This document shows, one piece after another, positions 15,559-23,901 of a stretch of DNA of 64,000 nucleotides. The translations under genes and the position numbers were made by a program. The DNA comes from Mesorhizobium sp. M00.F.Ca.ET.216.01.1.1 (GTDB lineage: Bacteria; Pseudomonadota; Alphaproteobacteria; Rhizobiales; Rhizobiaceae): NCBI RefSeq assembly GCF_004010325.2, contig NZ_SADR02000019.1, forward strand, positions 1 to 64,000, written 5' to 3'. Position 1 is the stretch's first letter, and each line of letters begins with the position of its first letter. The notes beneath the pieces were generated by a model. That model did no database searches, was not told where the DNA came from, and saw only the letters and a list, made by a program, of their open reading frames with translations.

Positions 15559-16326
15559 ATGAAACAGATTGCCCTGTCGCTTTTCGTGATCGCCGCTTCC
15601 GGCGCTTATGTCTGGAACCAGGCCGACAAAAACCCAGCCGACGACATGCTCGATTCCGCGCTCCCGGCTGACGCCGGCGAGGCGCGTGCCGCTCAGCCCA
15701 GGGAGCCAGTTCGCAGCGCCGCCCGGCCAGCGTTCCAGAACCAACCGGTTCCCCTCGAAACACCGTTCAGTGCCCCCTTTCCCACTACCAGGGAGACCAC
15801 GGCCGGCATTGCCGCACCGACCGAAAGGCCGACCCTGCCGGTGAAGCAGGCGGCGGTCTCAATGGTGCAATCTTCATCACCAACACTATCGGAGCAACCA
15901 GTCGCGGCTGTGTCCGATGCGCTGTCAACAGCGTCATTCGCCGTGACACCGGCCGTCTATATACCGATCCCGCAGCCGAGGCCCGCATATCCGGATCTGT
16001 CAGCGCGCGTGATCCGGGCGGGCATGAAGCCCGCCTCACACGGCCATGCCGACGGCGTCTACACCGGCCCCTCGGCCGATGCCTACTATGGTATTATTCA
16101 AATTCAGGCCCTCGTTCAAGGTGGCCAGCTCACGGCGCTGAAAGTGCTGAAATACCCATCCGATCGCCGCACCTCCGTCAGCATCAACAGGCAGGCGCTA
16201 CCCATGCTGCGCGACGAGGCGATCAGCGCACAAAGCGCCAATGTCGACATAATCTCTGGCGCAACGCTGACCAGCAGAGCCTTCATCCAGTCGCTTGGGG
16301 GCGCGTTGAAGAAGGCATCGTTGTAG
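15559..16326 (+). CDS. Membrane-anchored FMN-binding (ApbE-modified) electron-transfer protein (255 aa)
   Basis: A single N-terminal helix (ALSLFVIAASGAYVW) is followed by a long Pro/Ala-rich linker (about 25-145) and an FMN_bind domain with DGVYTGPSADAYYG and the modification motif SGATLTS (233-239). In NqrC/RnfG proteins ApbE attaches FMN to the last Thr of SGATLT, here T238. The gene is followed after 3 bp by apbE and then the RnfD-like fusion, so the covalent FMN presumably takes electrons from that membrane protein and passes them outside the cytoplasm. The ATG at 15559 is chosen because it gives a clean membrane anchor. Confidence 0.85.
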   Translation: MKQIALSLFVIAASGAYVWNQADKNPADDMLDSALPADAGEARAAQPREPVRSAARPAFQNQPVPLETPFSAPFPTTRETTAGIAAPTERPTLPVKQAAVSMVQSSSPTLSEQPVAAVSDALSTASFAVTPAVYIPIPQPRPAYPDLSARVIRAGMKPASHGHADGVYTGPSADAYYGIIQIQALVQGGQLTALKVLKYPSDRRTSVSINRQALPMLRDEAISAQSANVDIISGATLTSRAFIQSLGGALKKASL

Positions 16327-16329
16327 TCG

Positions 16330-17073
16330 ATGCGTGAAACGCGGATTCTGATGGGCATGCCCATCACGGTCGACGTCTGTGATGCGTCGGGTGGTGCGAT
16401 TGTCGGCATAGTCTTCGACTATTTCGAACAGGTAGATCGACGATTCAGCCCCTACAGGACCGACAGCGAGATCGCCGCCATCAATCGCGGTGACATTCCG
16501 GTCCGCGAGTGGAGTGCCGAGATGCTGGAAGTGCTGGCCCTTGCCAAACAGACAAAAGACGAGACGCAAGGATACTTCGATATCCGCAAGGCGGACGGTT
16601 CGCTGGACCCTTCCGGCATCGTCAAGGGTTGGGCCATCCGCAATGCCGCGGGAATCGTTCTCGGAGCCGGGATCAGCGACTTCTTCATCGAGGCGGGCGG
16701 CGACATCCAGGCGTCCGGAAAGAACGCATTCAGAAAGGATTGGAGCGTCGGCATCCGCAATCCATTCAAGCCTGACGAGATCATCAAGGTCGTCTACCCG
16801 CGTGGCCACGGCGTCGCGACATCCGGCACCTATATCCGCGGCCAACACATCTACAACCCGCATGGAATTGGCAGCTCGATCCAGGACATCATTAGCCTGA
16901 CCGTCATCGGCGCCGACGTGCTCGAGGCGGACCGCTTCGCCACCGCCGCCTTCGCCATGGGCCGGGACGGTATTTTCTTTCTTGAGCACACGCCGGGCCT
17001 CGAAGGCTACGTCGTCGACATCAATGGCCGCGCCACGCCGACTAGCGGCTTCGGAGTCTTTTGCGAACAATGA
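16330..17073 (+). CDS. apbE: FAD:protein FMN transferase ApbE (247 aa)
   Basis: ApbE moves FMN from FAD onto a Ser/Thr of a target protein. Motifs seen: the N-terminal MGMPITVDV, RRFSPYRTDSEIAAINRG, the substrate loop DPSGIVKGWAI, the FAD/Mg region FFIEAGGDIQASGK and the C-terminal TVIGADVLEADRFATAAFAM. It starts straight at the catalytic domain and has no signal peptide or lipobox, unlike many exported ApbE proteins, so it may act in the cytoplasm before target export. It sits between its probable target gene (15559-16326) and the RnfD-like gene, whose ATG overlaps its stop. Confidence 0.9.
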   Translation: MRETRILMGMPITVDVCDASGGAIVGIVFDYFEQVDRRFSPYRTDSEIAAINRGDIPVREWSAEMLEVLALAKQTKDETQGYFDIRKADGSLDPSGIVKGWAIRNAAGIVLGAGISDFFIEAGGDIQASGKNAFRKDWSVGIRNPFKPDEIIKVVYPRGHGVATSGTYIRGQHIYNPHGIGSSIQDIISLTVIGADVLEADRFATAAFAMGRDGIFFLEHTPGLEGYVVDINGRATPTSGFGVFCEQ

Positions 17074-18581
17074 TCAAGGTAGTCGACCGATTTCTGGATC
17101 ACCTGACCATGTACAGGCTGGTCCTGTATTATCTGATGGTTCTGGTGGCCACAGCCCTTGTGTTCGGATTTGCCGGCCTAGCGCCACATGATCCGATAAC
17201 GCTCGCGTTCACCACGGCGCTGGCGCTGGCAGCTTGCTGGATCGCCAACAAGGTTTTTGCCCGCATCTTCGAAGTTCCGGCCAACAACGAGTCGGTCTAC
17301 ATCACCGCCCTCATCCTTGCGCTCATCGTCGATCCGGTAGCTGTCGCGGACCCTAGGGGCATCGGGGCGGTGGTGTTCGCCTCCGTCTGGGCAATCTCAT
17401 CCAAGTTCATTTTCGCGATCGGCAGAAAGCACCTGTTCAACCCGGCAGCGTTCGGCGCCGCACTCTCGGCACTTCTGCTTGACCAGCCTGCGACCTGGTG
17501 GGTCGGCGGAAGTCTTGCGTTGCTTCCCGCGGTGATGGCCGGCGGAATTCTCATCGTCCGGAAACTGCGCCGGCTCGACCTTGTCGCGACCTTCGCCGTA
17601 GTGACCCTGGCAACTGTTCTGGCGACCGCCGATCCGTCGCAGTACGGGACCGTCCTCATGGAAACCCTGCGTTCCTCACCAATGTTCTTCTTCGCGTTCG
17701 TCATGCTGACCGAACCGTTGACGGCGCCAACGATGCGTTGGCCGCGTATAGCCTTTGCCGGCATCGTTGGTCTTTTGTTCGCGCCGAACATCCACATCGG
17801 CTCGTTCTATTTCACACCGGAACTGGCCTTGCTCGCGGGCAACCTCTTTGCCTATGCGGCGGGCCCGAAAGGACGCCTCGTGCTGACACTGGAGCGCATC
17901 GAGCAATCGGCAGCCGACAGCTACGACTTTATCTTCAGGTCGCCGCGCAAGCTCGCCTTTGAGGCCGGCCAGTATCTCGAATGGACGCTTAGCCTCGACC
18001 GTGCGGACAATCGCGGCAACCGCCGCTATTTCACGGTCGCCTCGGCGCCGACCGAGGAGACGATCCGGTTGGGTGTCAAATTCTATCCAGCGGCAAGTGC
18101 CTTCAAGCGCGCGCTGCGCACCATGAAGCCGGGCAGTTCCATCCATGCCTCTCAGTTGGCAGGCGACTTCACGCTGCCAACCAATCCCGACACCAAGATT
18201 GCTTTCATAGCAGGGGGCATCGGCATCACACCGTTCCGCTCGATGCTGCAGTATCTGCTCGACCGGAAGGAGGCACGGCCGATTATCGTCCTCTACGGGA
18301 CCGAAAACCAAAAGGACATCGCCTATCGTGACGTGCTCGCAGCTGCCCGGCGGGAACTCGGTATCAAGACGATCTATGCTGTGGCCCGAGATGCCGAGCC
18401 TGGCCAGTATGCCGGCAATATCGACGAGCGTCTGGTGCGTGCGGCAATCCCCGACTACCTCGAGCGCACCGTTTACATTTCCGGTCCACAGGCGATGGTC
18501 AAGGCGTTGCGCCAGAAGCTGCGCGCCATGGGTATTCATCGTTCAAAGATTAAAGTCGACTATTTCCCCGGCTTTGCCTGA
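17070..18581 (+). CDS. RnfD/NqrB-like membrane domain fused to NAD(P)H:flavin reductase domain (503 aa)
   Basis: The N-terminal half (about residues 15-270) has around nine hydrophobic helices with IGRKHLFNPAAFGAALSALL, the conserved region of NqrB/RnfD flavin-carrying subunits. The C-terminal half is a ferredoxin-NADP reductase module: FAD-binding RRYFTVASAPTEETIR, NAD-binding IAFIAGGIGITPFRSMLQYL and a final GPQAMVKALRQKL. Such fusions can pass electrons from NAD(P)H across the membrane to an exported flavoprotein. The ATGA overlap with apbE shows translational coupling; an upstream TTG start is less likely. Confidence 0.85.
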   Translation: MIKVVDRFLDHLTMYRLVLYYLMVLVATALVFGFAGLAPHDPITLAFTTALALAACWIANKVFARIFEVPANNESVYITALILALIVDPVAVADPRGIGAVVFASVWAISSKFIFAIGRKHLFNPAAFGAALSALLLDQPATWWVGGSLALLPAVMAGGILIVRKLRRLDLVATFAVVTLATVLATADPSQYGTVLMETLRSSPMFFFAFVMLTEPLTAPTMRWPRIAFAGIVGLLFAPNIHIGSFYFTPELALLAGNLFAYAAGPKGRLVLTLERIEQSAADSYDFIFRSPRKLAFEAGQYLEWTLSLDRADNRGNRRYFTVASAPTEETIRLGVKFYPAASAFKRALRTMKPGSSIHASQLAGDFTLPTNPDTKIAFIAGGIGITPFRSMLQYLLDRKEARPIIVLYGTENQKDIAYRDVLAAARRELGIKTIYAVARDAEPGQYAGNIDERLVRAAIPDYLERTVYISGPQAMVKALRQKLRAMGIHRSKIKVDYFPGFA

Positions 18582-18589
18582 CGTGACGG

Positions 18590-19933
18590 TCAACTGTGTG
18601 GTGGCAAGGAAATGGTCACGACCAGGCCGGGATCGGCGTCGGTCATCGCCAGACGCCCGCCATAGGCTTCAACGATGTCTGAAACAATGGCCAGGCCAAG
18701 GCCACTGCTGCCGCCTTTGCTATCGAGCTGGACACCACGCGACAGGGCGGATTTCCGGTCCGCATCCGGGATGCCCGAGCCGTCGTCGACGACTGCGATG
18801 ATCACCTGGCCAGCGGTGACGGATGCGTCGACACGGATTGACGACCTTGCGAAACGCGCGGCGTTCTCGACGAGATTGCCGAGTATTTCCGACAGATCGC
18901 CTTCGTCAATCGGGGCCACAAGATCTTCCGCGACATTGATGGTGAATGACAGCCGCTTGCCGCTTGGCGTGCGTTTGACAACGGCGATGACGCCGGCTGC
19001 AGCCTCCAATACGCGGCACGATGCCTTGCCGGAGACACCGGGCGCGAGGCGGGCAAGCGCAAGCTCCCGCTCGACATGACGTCGGATCGCTCCGGCGCTT
19101 TTCTCGATTTCGTCGGCGAGCTCCGTCTCGCCTTTTTTCCGCAGCGCGCGGATGTCGGCCGACAACACCTGCAACGGTGTCTTGAGGCCGTGAGCGAGGT
19201 CGATGGCGCGTGATCGGGCACGCACAAGGGCCTTTTCCTGAGCATCGAGCAGGCGATTGATTTCGTCGGCGAGCGGCTGCACTTCGCGCGGTGCAGCCGC
19301 GTCGAGCCGTGCCGCTTGCTGCGCTATGACATTTCGGACAGCGTGGCGCAGGGTTTCCAACGGCGCAAGGCCGACGGTGATCTGGATGAAGAACGCCGCC
19401 ATGAGAACAGCCGCCAGCAGGAGGAGAGATGGCGCAAGGTCACGAACATATTCGCCTACCGAAGCTTCGACTGTCCGGTGGTCTTCCGCCACGATAGCAC
19501 GAAACGAGCGGCCGCCGGCGTCGATGATCGTGCGCTCGACCGCAATGCTGAGCTTTCCATCAGGACCTTTGAACTCTTCAACCTTCCTCAGCTCGCCACT
19601 CGCCTGTGGACCAGGCAAGACGAGGGTGGCGTCCCACAACGACCGTGAGCGTTGAAGGCTGCCGGTGGCGATGTCCTGGACCTGCCAGTAGTAACCGGAC
19701 AGCGGATTGGCAAAGCGCGGATCGGTGAGAACCGGCGCCACCACAAGGCGACCATCGGTGGTGAACGTCGTCGCGCCGATCAACTCATTGAGATCAACCG
19801 TCAGTTCGCCAACGACGCGCCGTTCAACATGAAGTTCAAACAGATAACGCAAGCCGGCGCCGGCGATGGCGAGCGCGACAAGAATAGAGATCGTTGCTGC
19901 CGACCAGAGCCTGAAGCGAATGGAGTTGCCCAT
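18590..19933 (-). CDS. Sensor histidine kinase (447 aa)
   Basis: Two transmembrane helices (about 10-30 and 168-188) enclose a periplasmic sensor of roughly 135 residues. The phospho-acceptor region is ARSRAIDLAHGLKTPLQVLS with His248, followed by the N box (ILGNLVENAARFA), G1 (VVDDGSGIPDAD) and G2 (GSSGLGLAIVSDIV). The layout resembles PhoQ/FeuQ-type kinases. Its ATG overlaps the response-regulator stop (TGATG). The stop is only 8 bp from the convergent flavin-reductase gene. The stimulus is unknown; the linked PepSY protein and redox module suggest an envelope or redox signal. Confidence 0.88.
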   Translation of the reverse strand: MGNSIRFRLWSAATISILVALAIAGAGLRYLFELHVERRVVGELTVDLNELIGATTFTTDGRLVVAPVLTDPRFANPLSGYYWQVQDIATGSLQRSRSLWDATLVLPGPQASGELRKVEEFKGPDGKLSIAVERTIIDAGGRSFRAIVAEDHRTVEASVGEYVRDLAPSLLLLAAVLMAAFFIQITVGLAPLETLRHAVRNVIAQQAARLDAAAPREVQPLADEINRLLDAQEKALVRARSRAIDLAHGLKTPLQVLSADIRALRKKGETELADEIEKSAGAIRRHVERELALARLAPGVSGKASCRVLEAAAGVIAVVKRTPSGKRLSFTINVAEDLVAPIDEGDLSEILGNLVENAARFARSSIRVDASVTAGQVIIAVVDDGSGIPDADRKSALSRGVQLDSKGGSSGLGLAIVSDIVEAYGGRLAMTDADPGLVVTISLPPHS

Positions 19934-20599
19934 CAGTCGGAATCATCGGGCACGAGGTACCCGAAGCCGCGCCGCGTTTCGATCACATCGCTGCCAAGCT
20001 TCCGGCGCAGGCGCGCGACAATCACCTCGATCGCGTTCGGGTCGCGGTCATTGCCGGAATCATAGAGATGCTCGGCCAGTTCGGTCGGCGCGACCACACG
20101 TCCGGCGTGCTGCATCAGGAACGCCAGCAGCCGGTATTCCAGCGGCGAAAGCGCGATGGGAATGCCGCGGAGCGAGATCCGCATCTGGCGCGTGTCTAGG
20201 AAGCAATGGGCCTGACTTCAGCACAGGTGCCGCCTGCCCTGTTGAACGACGCAGAATTGCCCGCAGCCGGGCGAGCAGCTCTTCCATTTCAAAAGGCTTC
20301 GGAAGATAGTCGTCAGCGCCGGCATTGATGCCGTCGACACGCTCGGTCCATATACCCCTGGCAGTCAGGATAAGAACTGGGAACCGGCGAGCATTGGCCC
20401 GCCAACGCTTCAGGACCGTGAGTCCATCGAGCTTGGGTAACCCAAGATCCAGAATGGCTGCGTCGTAGTTCTCGACGTCGCCTGCAAACCAAGCTTCTTC
20501 GCCATCCCTGACGATGTCGACCGCCATTCCGGAGGCTTTGAGGGCAGTCGCTATGTCGGTTGCGATGCGCGACTCATCTTCCGCCAGGAGGATCTTCAT
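19933..20599 (-). pseudogene. OmpR-type response regulator with a frameshift in the linker
   Basis: The first frame encodes a full receiver: acidic pocket AEDES, phospho-acceptor D51 in AILDLGLPKLDG, and NAGADDYLPKPF. The DNA-binding domain (MRISLRGIPIALSPLEYRLL, then VARLRRKLGSDVIETRRGFG) continues in another frame to the stop at 19933. The frames meet near 20198-20206, where one base seems to have been inserted (a short TTCCT run). Uncorrected, the product loses its output domain. It could be a real mutation or a sequencing error; start and stop overlaps with both neighbours are intact, which argues for a recent event. Confidence 0.75.
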
Positions 20600-20925
20600 C
20601 AGTCGCCCTCCCCATCACGCATAATGACACCGGCGCCGGCGTCAACGTCGACAATTGTGCGACGGCCGTCAGTGGCAACGATCTGGAACCGGTAGACCCA
20701 TTTGTTGCTCTTCCGGATGAGATCGACCGCTATGATATCGCCCGGGGCTTGGGCGCGAACGATGTCGAGGATATTGGAAAGGCCCCTTATTTGGCCATGC
20801 TCGTAGAGATTGCGCGCCCGGTCGTGATCATCGTCGTCATCATCGTCAGCGCGAGCGGCCAGTGGCTGGACCAGGACCAGCCCGACCAGGCCCATCACCG
20901 CAAGGTGCTTTACAGTGGCTCTCAT
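20599..20925 (-). CDS. Periplasmic PepSY-domain protein (108 aa)
   Basis: A signal peptide (TVKHLAVMGLVGLVLVQPLA, cleavage after AARA) is followed by a run of seven aspartates and a single PepSY domain: LSNILDIVRAQAPGDIIAVD then RFQIVATDGRRTIVDVDAG. Small PepSY proteins commonly precede response regulator/kinase pairs and are thought to modulate them or periplasmic proteins. The stop overlaps the regulator start (TGATG), so the three genes form one operon. An upstream GTG (20943) is an alternative start. The Asp run may bind metal. Confidence 0.75.
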   Translation of the reverse strand: MRATVKHLAVMGLVGLVLVQPLAARADDDDDDDHDRARNLYEHGQIRGLSNILDIVRAQAPGDIIAVDLIRKSNKWVYRFQIVATDGRRTIVDVDAGAGVIMRDGEGD

Positions 20926-21052
20926 GAACAAGGCATGTCGCACGCGGAAGCTTTCAATTTGCTGTCAATCATCCTCAGCCGGCAGCAAGCAACGGTTCTC
21001 TATCAAGTTCATCGCGTCCAATCATGGCCGCGCTGAGAAGGATATCGAAACC

Positions 21053-21328
21053 ATGCGCAATTCCATGTTCTTGCTTGCAGTATTTGCGGGCCTCACGAGC
21101 TTTGCCCTACCGGCGGCCGCTGAATCCGACGAAGGATCGTGTGGAGCACCATCTTCCGTCGTACCTGCCGGGCCAATCGACCTCGAGGCCATCCCCATGA
21201 AAGACGCTACCGGCCCGAAGGCCATCAAAGGTGTCGGCGATGACGACGAGTGCGGCAACCGTCACACTCTTGGCAGAACCGTATTTGGCGGCGATGACGA
21301 GGACGACGGGCCAGAGAACAACGATTAA
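21053..21328 (+). CDS. Small secreted acidic protein (91 aa)
   Basis: A signal peptide (MRNSMFLLAVFAGLTSFALP, then AAAES) leads a mature part of about 65 residues with two cysteines (SCGAPSS and DECGNRH) and an acidic tail GGDDEDDGPENND. It lies divergent to the PepSY/two-component operon with 127 bp between starts, so it could be a target of that system. AGAAGGAT lies about 10 bp before the ATG. The pair of cysteines could form a disulfide and the acidic tail could bind cations. I do not recognise the family. Confidence 0.6.
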   Translation: MRNSMFLLAVFAGLTSFALPAAAESDEGSCGAPSSVVPAGPIDLEAIPMKDATGPKAIKGVGDDDECGNRHTLGRTVFGGDDEDDGPENND

Positions 21329-21369
21329 GCTACCGGGCCGATCTTTGAAAATCCTTAAGTAGATGTGCT

Positions 21370-22206
21370 TCACCGTGCCATGAGGATCGGCAGCGAGGGA
21401 TTCTCAAGCATTGACTTGGTGACGCCGCCGAAGATGCGCTCACGCAACCTGGAATGACCGTAGCCGCCCATGACCATAAGGTCGGCGGCGATGTCGTTGG
21501 CGTGCTGGCGAAGAACATCGGCGACGGAATGGTTCGAGCTCGGCAGCCGGTCGATCGTAACCTTCACGCCATGCCGCGCCAGATAGGCAGCGGCATCTGC
21601 TCCAGGTTCCGCCCCGTGGTGATACTCGTCCTCAACCGGATCGACCATGACGAGGCGCACCGCGTCGGCGCCTGTCAAAATATCGAGCGACTCGCGGACC
21701 GCGCGGGAGGCCTCGATGCGCGAATCCCAGGCGACAAGAACGCGTTTCGGTTCGACGGACGGCCGAGAACCCTGAGGAACAAGCAGAAGCGGCTTGCCGG
21801 AGGAAAACAGCAAGCCCTCGATCACTTTGTTCTTCAGCGTCTCGCTGGCAAGCAATTCCGGACCGACCACCGCGATGTCGGCATAACGAGCCCTCCGACC
21901 AATCACCTCGTCCGCCCGGGCAGTGTCGGGATAGTCGTCGACGAGATCAGCCGATATGGCGCTTTGGGAGAGAAATGCGGAGACGGACGAAGTTCGTTCC
22001 TTGAGCCTCTTGAGGTCGGCTCGACGTTCTTCGAGCCAGGCCGGTGAGACTATGGCGGCATACTCACCACCCGACGGTGGTGCCGCCAGTACAAGAACGA
22101 GCACGGAAAGATGAGCATTGATCTGCTCGCATAGGGCGGCGGCGAGTTTGAGATCGTCGTTACCCATATGCGGTCCCGTAACCGTAAGTATCGTCCTGAA
22201 GGCCAT
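21370..22206 (-). CDS. Tandem-domain universal stress protein (278 aa)
   Basis: Two Usp domains: the first from FRTILTVTGPHMGNDDLKLA, the second from PKRVLVAWDSRIEASRAVRE, ending VMGGYGHSRLRERIFGGVTK. The G-G-x-G-H-S segment is the typical ATP-binding loop end. The start at 22206 (MAFRTI) is chosen over upstream frames because Usp domains begin there. A perfect FNR box at 22304 lies 104 bp upstream and may serve this gene, the divergent cytochrome, or both. It is one of four intact Usp genes in the window; their roles are probably in survival at low oxygen. Confidence 0.82.
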   Translation of the reverse strand: MAFRTILTVTGPHMGNDDLKLAAALCEQINAHLSVLVLVLAAPPSGGEYAAIVSPAWLEERRADLKRLKERTSSVSAFLSQSAISADLVDDYPDTARADEVIGRRARYADIAVVGPELLASETLKNKVIEGLLFSSGKPLLLVPQGSRPSVEPKRVLVAWDSRIEASRAVRESLDILTGADAVRLVMVDPVEDEYHHGAEPGADAAAYLARHGVKVTIDRLPSSNHSVADVLRQHANDIAADLMVMGGYGHSRLRERIFGGVTKSMLENPSLPILMAR

Positions 22207-22303
22207 CGCGGCTGCTCCCGGTTTTGCGTCAAGATTCAAGACACGATAATGTGGCAGGTCGGTGGATTCATTGCGCTGCATCAAACGCATGCGCGATGCC
22301 CAA

Positions 22304-22317
22304 TTGATCCGGATCAA
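22304..22317. promoter_or_regulatory. FNR/FixK-type box between divergent genes
   Basis: TTGATCCGGATCAA, fully palindromic over all 14 bases. The centre is 61.5 bp from the cytochrome ATG at 22372 (good class II spacing) and 104.5 bp from the Usp ATG. Confidence 0.8.
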
Positions 22318-22371
22318 CGTGCGTGTGCGCTGAAGCAGTAGGCTTCAGCCATTCGATCGGTGGACACACAG

Positions 22372-22776
22372 ATGAAATTCCTGGTCGCGATCGCGGCAGC
22401 TCTCACAGTGTTGGCCTGCAACGCATCCACGGCGCAGGAAATGAGCTATGGCGAGGCGGAATACATGAACTCCTGCGCGGTCTGCCACGGTCCCGACGGC
22501 AGGGGCGATGGGCCATTGGGGGATTTACTGATGAAGCGTCCGGCCGACCTGACACGTCTTGCCAAGCGGAACGGCGGCAGGTTTCCTTATTCGCGCGTCT
22601 TCGCGACCATCGATGGCCGCTATGCCGTACCAAGCCATGGCGACCGCGAGATGCCGGTCTGGGGTCGCCAGTTCCTTGAACAAGACGAAAAACTTTACGG
22701 TCCCAGCGGCGGTGAGGTCGTCACGACCGAGCGTATTCACAATCTGGCCGGTTACATCGAGATGCTGCAGCGTTAG
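22372..22776 (+). CDS. Small c-type cytochrome, probably a lipoprotein (134 aa)
   Basis: A signal sequence with a possible lipobox (LTVLAC, Cys16) is followed by a single haem site CAVCH (C35-C38-H39) in SCAVCHGPDGRGDGPLGDLL, a common start of class I cytochromes that act as soluble electron carriers. A later REMPVWGRQF could supply the axial methionine. A perfect FixK box upstream suggests a role in respiration at low oxygen. A GTG 12 bp upstream (22360) is an alternative start. Confidence 0.82.
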   Translation: MKFLVAIAAALTVLACNASTAQEMSYGEAEYMNSCAVCHGPDGRGDGPLGDLLMKRPADLTRLAKRNGGRFPYSRVFATIDGRYAVPSHGDREMPVWGRQFLEQDEKLYGPSGGEVVTTERIHNLAGYIEMLQR

Positions 22777-22962
22777 ACCCTGGCGGAAACTTCAGCTTGC
22801 CGGCGCATTTCGGCGCGGTTGCAGGCGATGAACAGAAGGCCTTGAAATGGTCTTGAAAGCCGGGTGACTTTGGCAGCATCGAGGGTTCGCTCAAATGGCT
22901 TGCTGTCCGTGGATGGATTGGCGCACGTTCCGGAGTGCCAATCAACTTAGCTTTGGATCGTA

Positions 22963-23901
22963 ATGGTTGACATCAGCCCGAGGTTGAACGACCGCCTTGG
23001 CCGGGTTCATGCCAGGCAGCGTCTGGGAATCGAAGAGGACCACGAAGCGCAAGTTTTTGGCCAGGGTCTGAACTTCTTCCATTTGGAAAACTGGTATTCG
23101 ATCCATGCATTGATCCGCTATGGGCTGCGTTTCATGGGCCTCTATGGGCGAGGTTATCGCAACGCCGCATGCGTCCAGCTTCGCGTCCACAATATTGTGT
23201 CGTCCCGTCTGCCAACCGGATTTGATGGGTTCCAGATCCTCCACCTTAGCGATCTTCATGTGGACATGAGCCGCCCTGCAATGGATCGCGTGATCGAGCT
23301 TGTCTCTGATCTCGACTACGACATCTGCGTGCTGACCGGAGACTTCCGTGCAAAGACCTTCGGTCCGTTCGACGCTGCCCTGGATGGCGTTGCCCAGGTG
23401 CGTGCATCTCTCACGGGGCCGATTTACGGCGTGCTCGGCAATCACGACACGGTTCGAATGGTCCCAGCCCTGGAGGACATGGGCATTCGCATGCTGATGA
23501 ACGAACTCCAAGCGATCGAGCGAGGTGGAGAGTGCATTTATCTTGCCGGAATAGACGACGCACATTTCTTTAGGGTCGACAATATCGAAAAGGCGGCTGC
23601 CGGCGTCCCGGCTGACGCATTTTCCATCCTGCTTTCGCACACTCCCGAGATCTATCGCCAGGCGGCTCACGCCGGGTTCGACCTGCTGCTCGCGGGTCAC
23701 ACCCATGGCGGACAGATTTGTCTGCCGGGAGGAATCCCGATCACCCTCGATTCGAAACTCCCGCGGTCAATGGGTTCCGGCGCGTGGAGGTACCACAGCA
23801 TGATCGGCTACACTTCGGTCGGCGCCGGCTCGAGTATCGTCGCGGCACGGCTGAACTGTCTGCCCGAGATCACGCTCCACCATCTCGCCCGCAAGGATTA
23901 G
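22963..23901 (+). CDS. Calcineurin-like metallophosphoesterase (312 aa)
   Basis: The dinuclear metal motifs appear in order: LHLSDLHVD (about residue 94), LTGDFR, GVLGNHDT, LLSHTPE and LAGHTHGGQ. This arrangement matches YkuE/YaeI-type enzymes, some of which act on lipid-linked pyrophosphates. The first 80 residues are unusual: no clear membrane helix, but RYGLRFMGLYGRGYRNAACV could be membrane-associated. The stop overlaps the end of the convergent CDP-archaeol-synthase-like gene by 4 bp. Substrate unknown. Confidence 0.82.
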   Translation: MVDISPRLNDRLGRVHARQRLGIEEDHEAQVFGQGLNFFHLENWYSIHALIRYGLRFMGLYGRGYRNAACVQLRVHNIVSSRLPTGFDGFQILHLSDLHVDMSRPAMDRVIELVSDLDYDICVLTGDFRAKTFGPFDAALDGVAQVRASLTGPIYGVLGNHDTVRMVPALEDMGIRMLMNELQAIERGGECIYLAGIDDAHFFRVDNIEKAAAGVPADAFSILLSHTPEIYRQAAHAGFDLLLAGHTHGGQICLPGGIPITLDSKLPRSMGSGAWRYHSMIGYTSVGAGSSIVAARLNCLPEITLHHLARKD

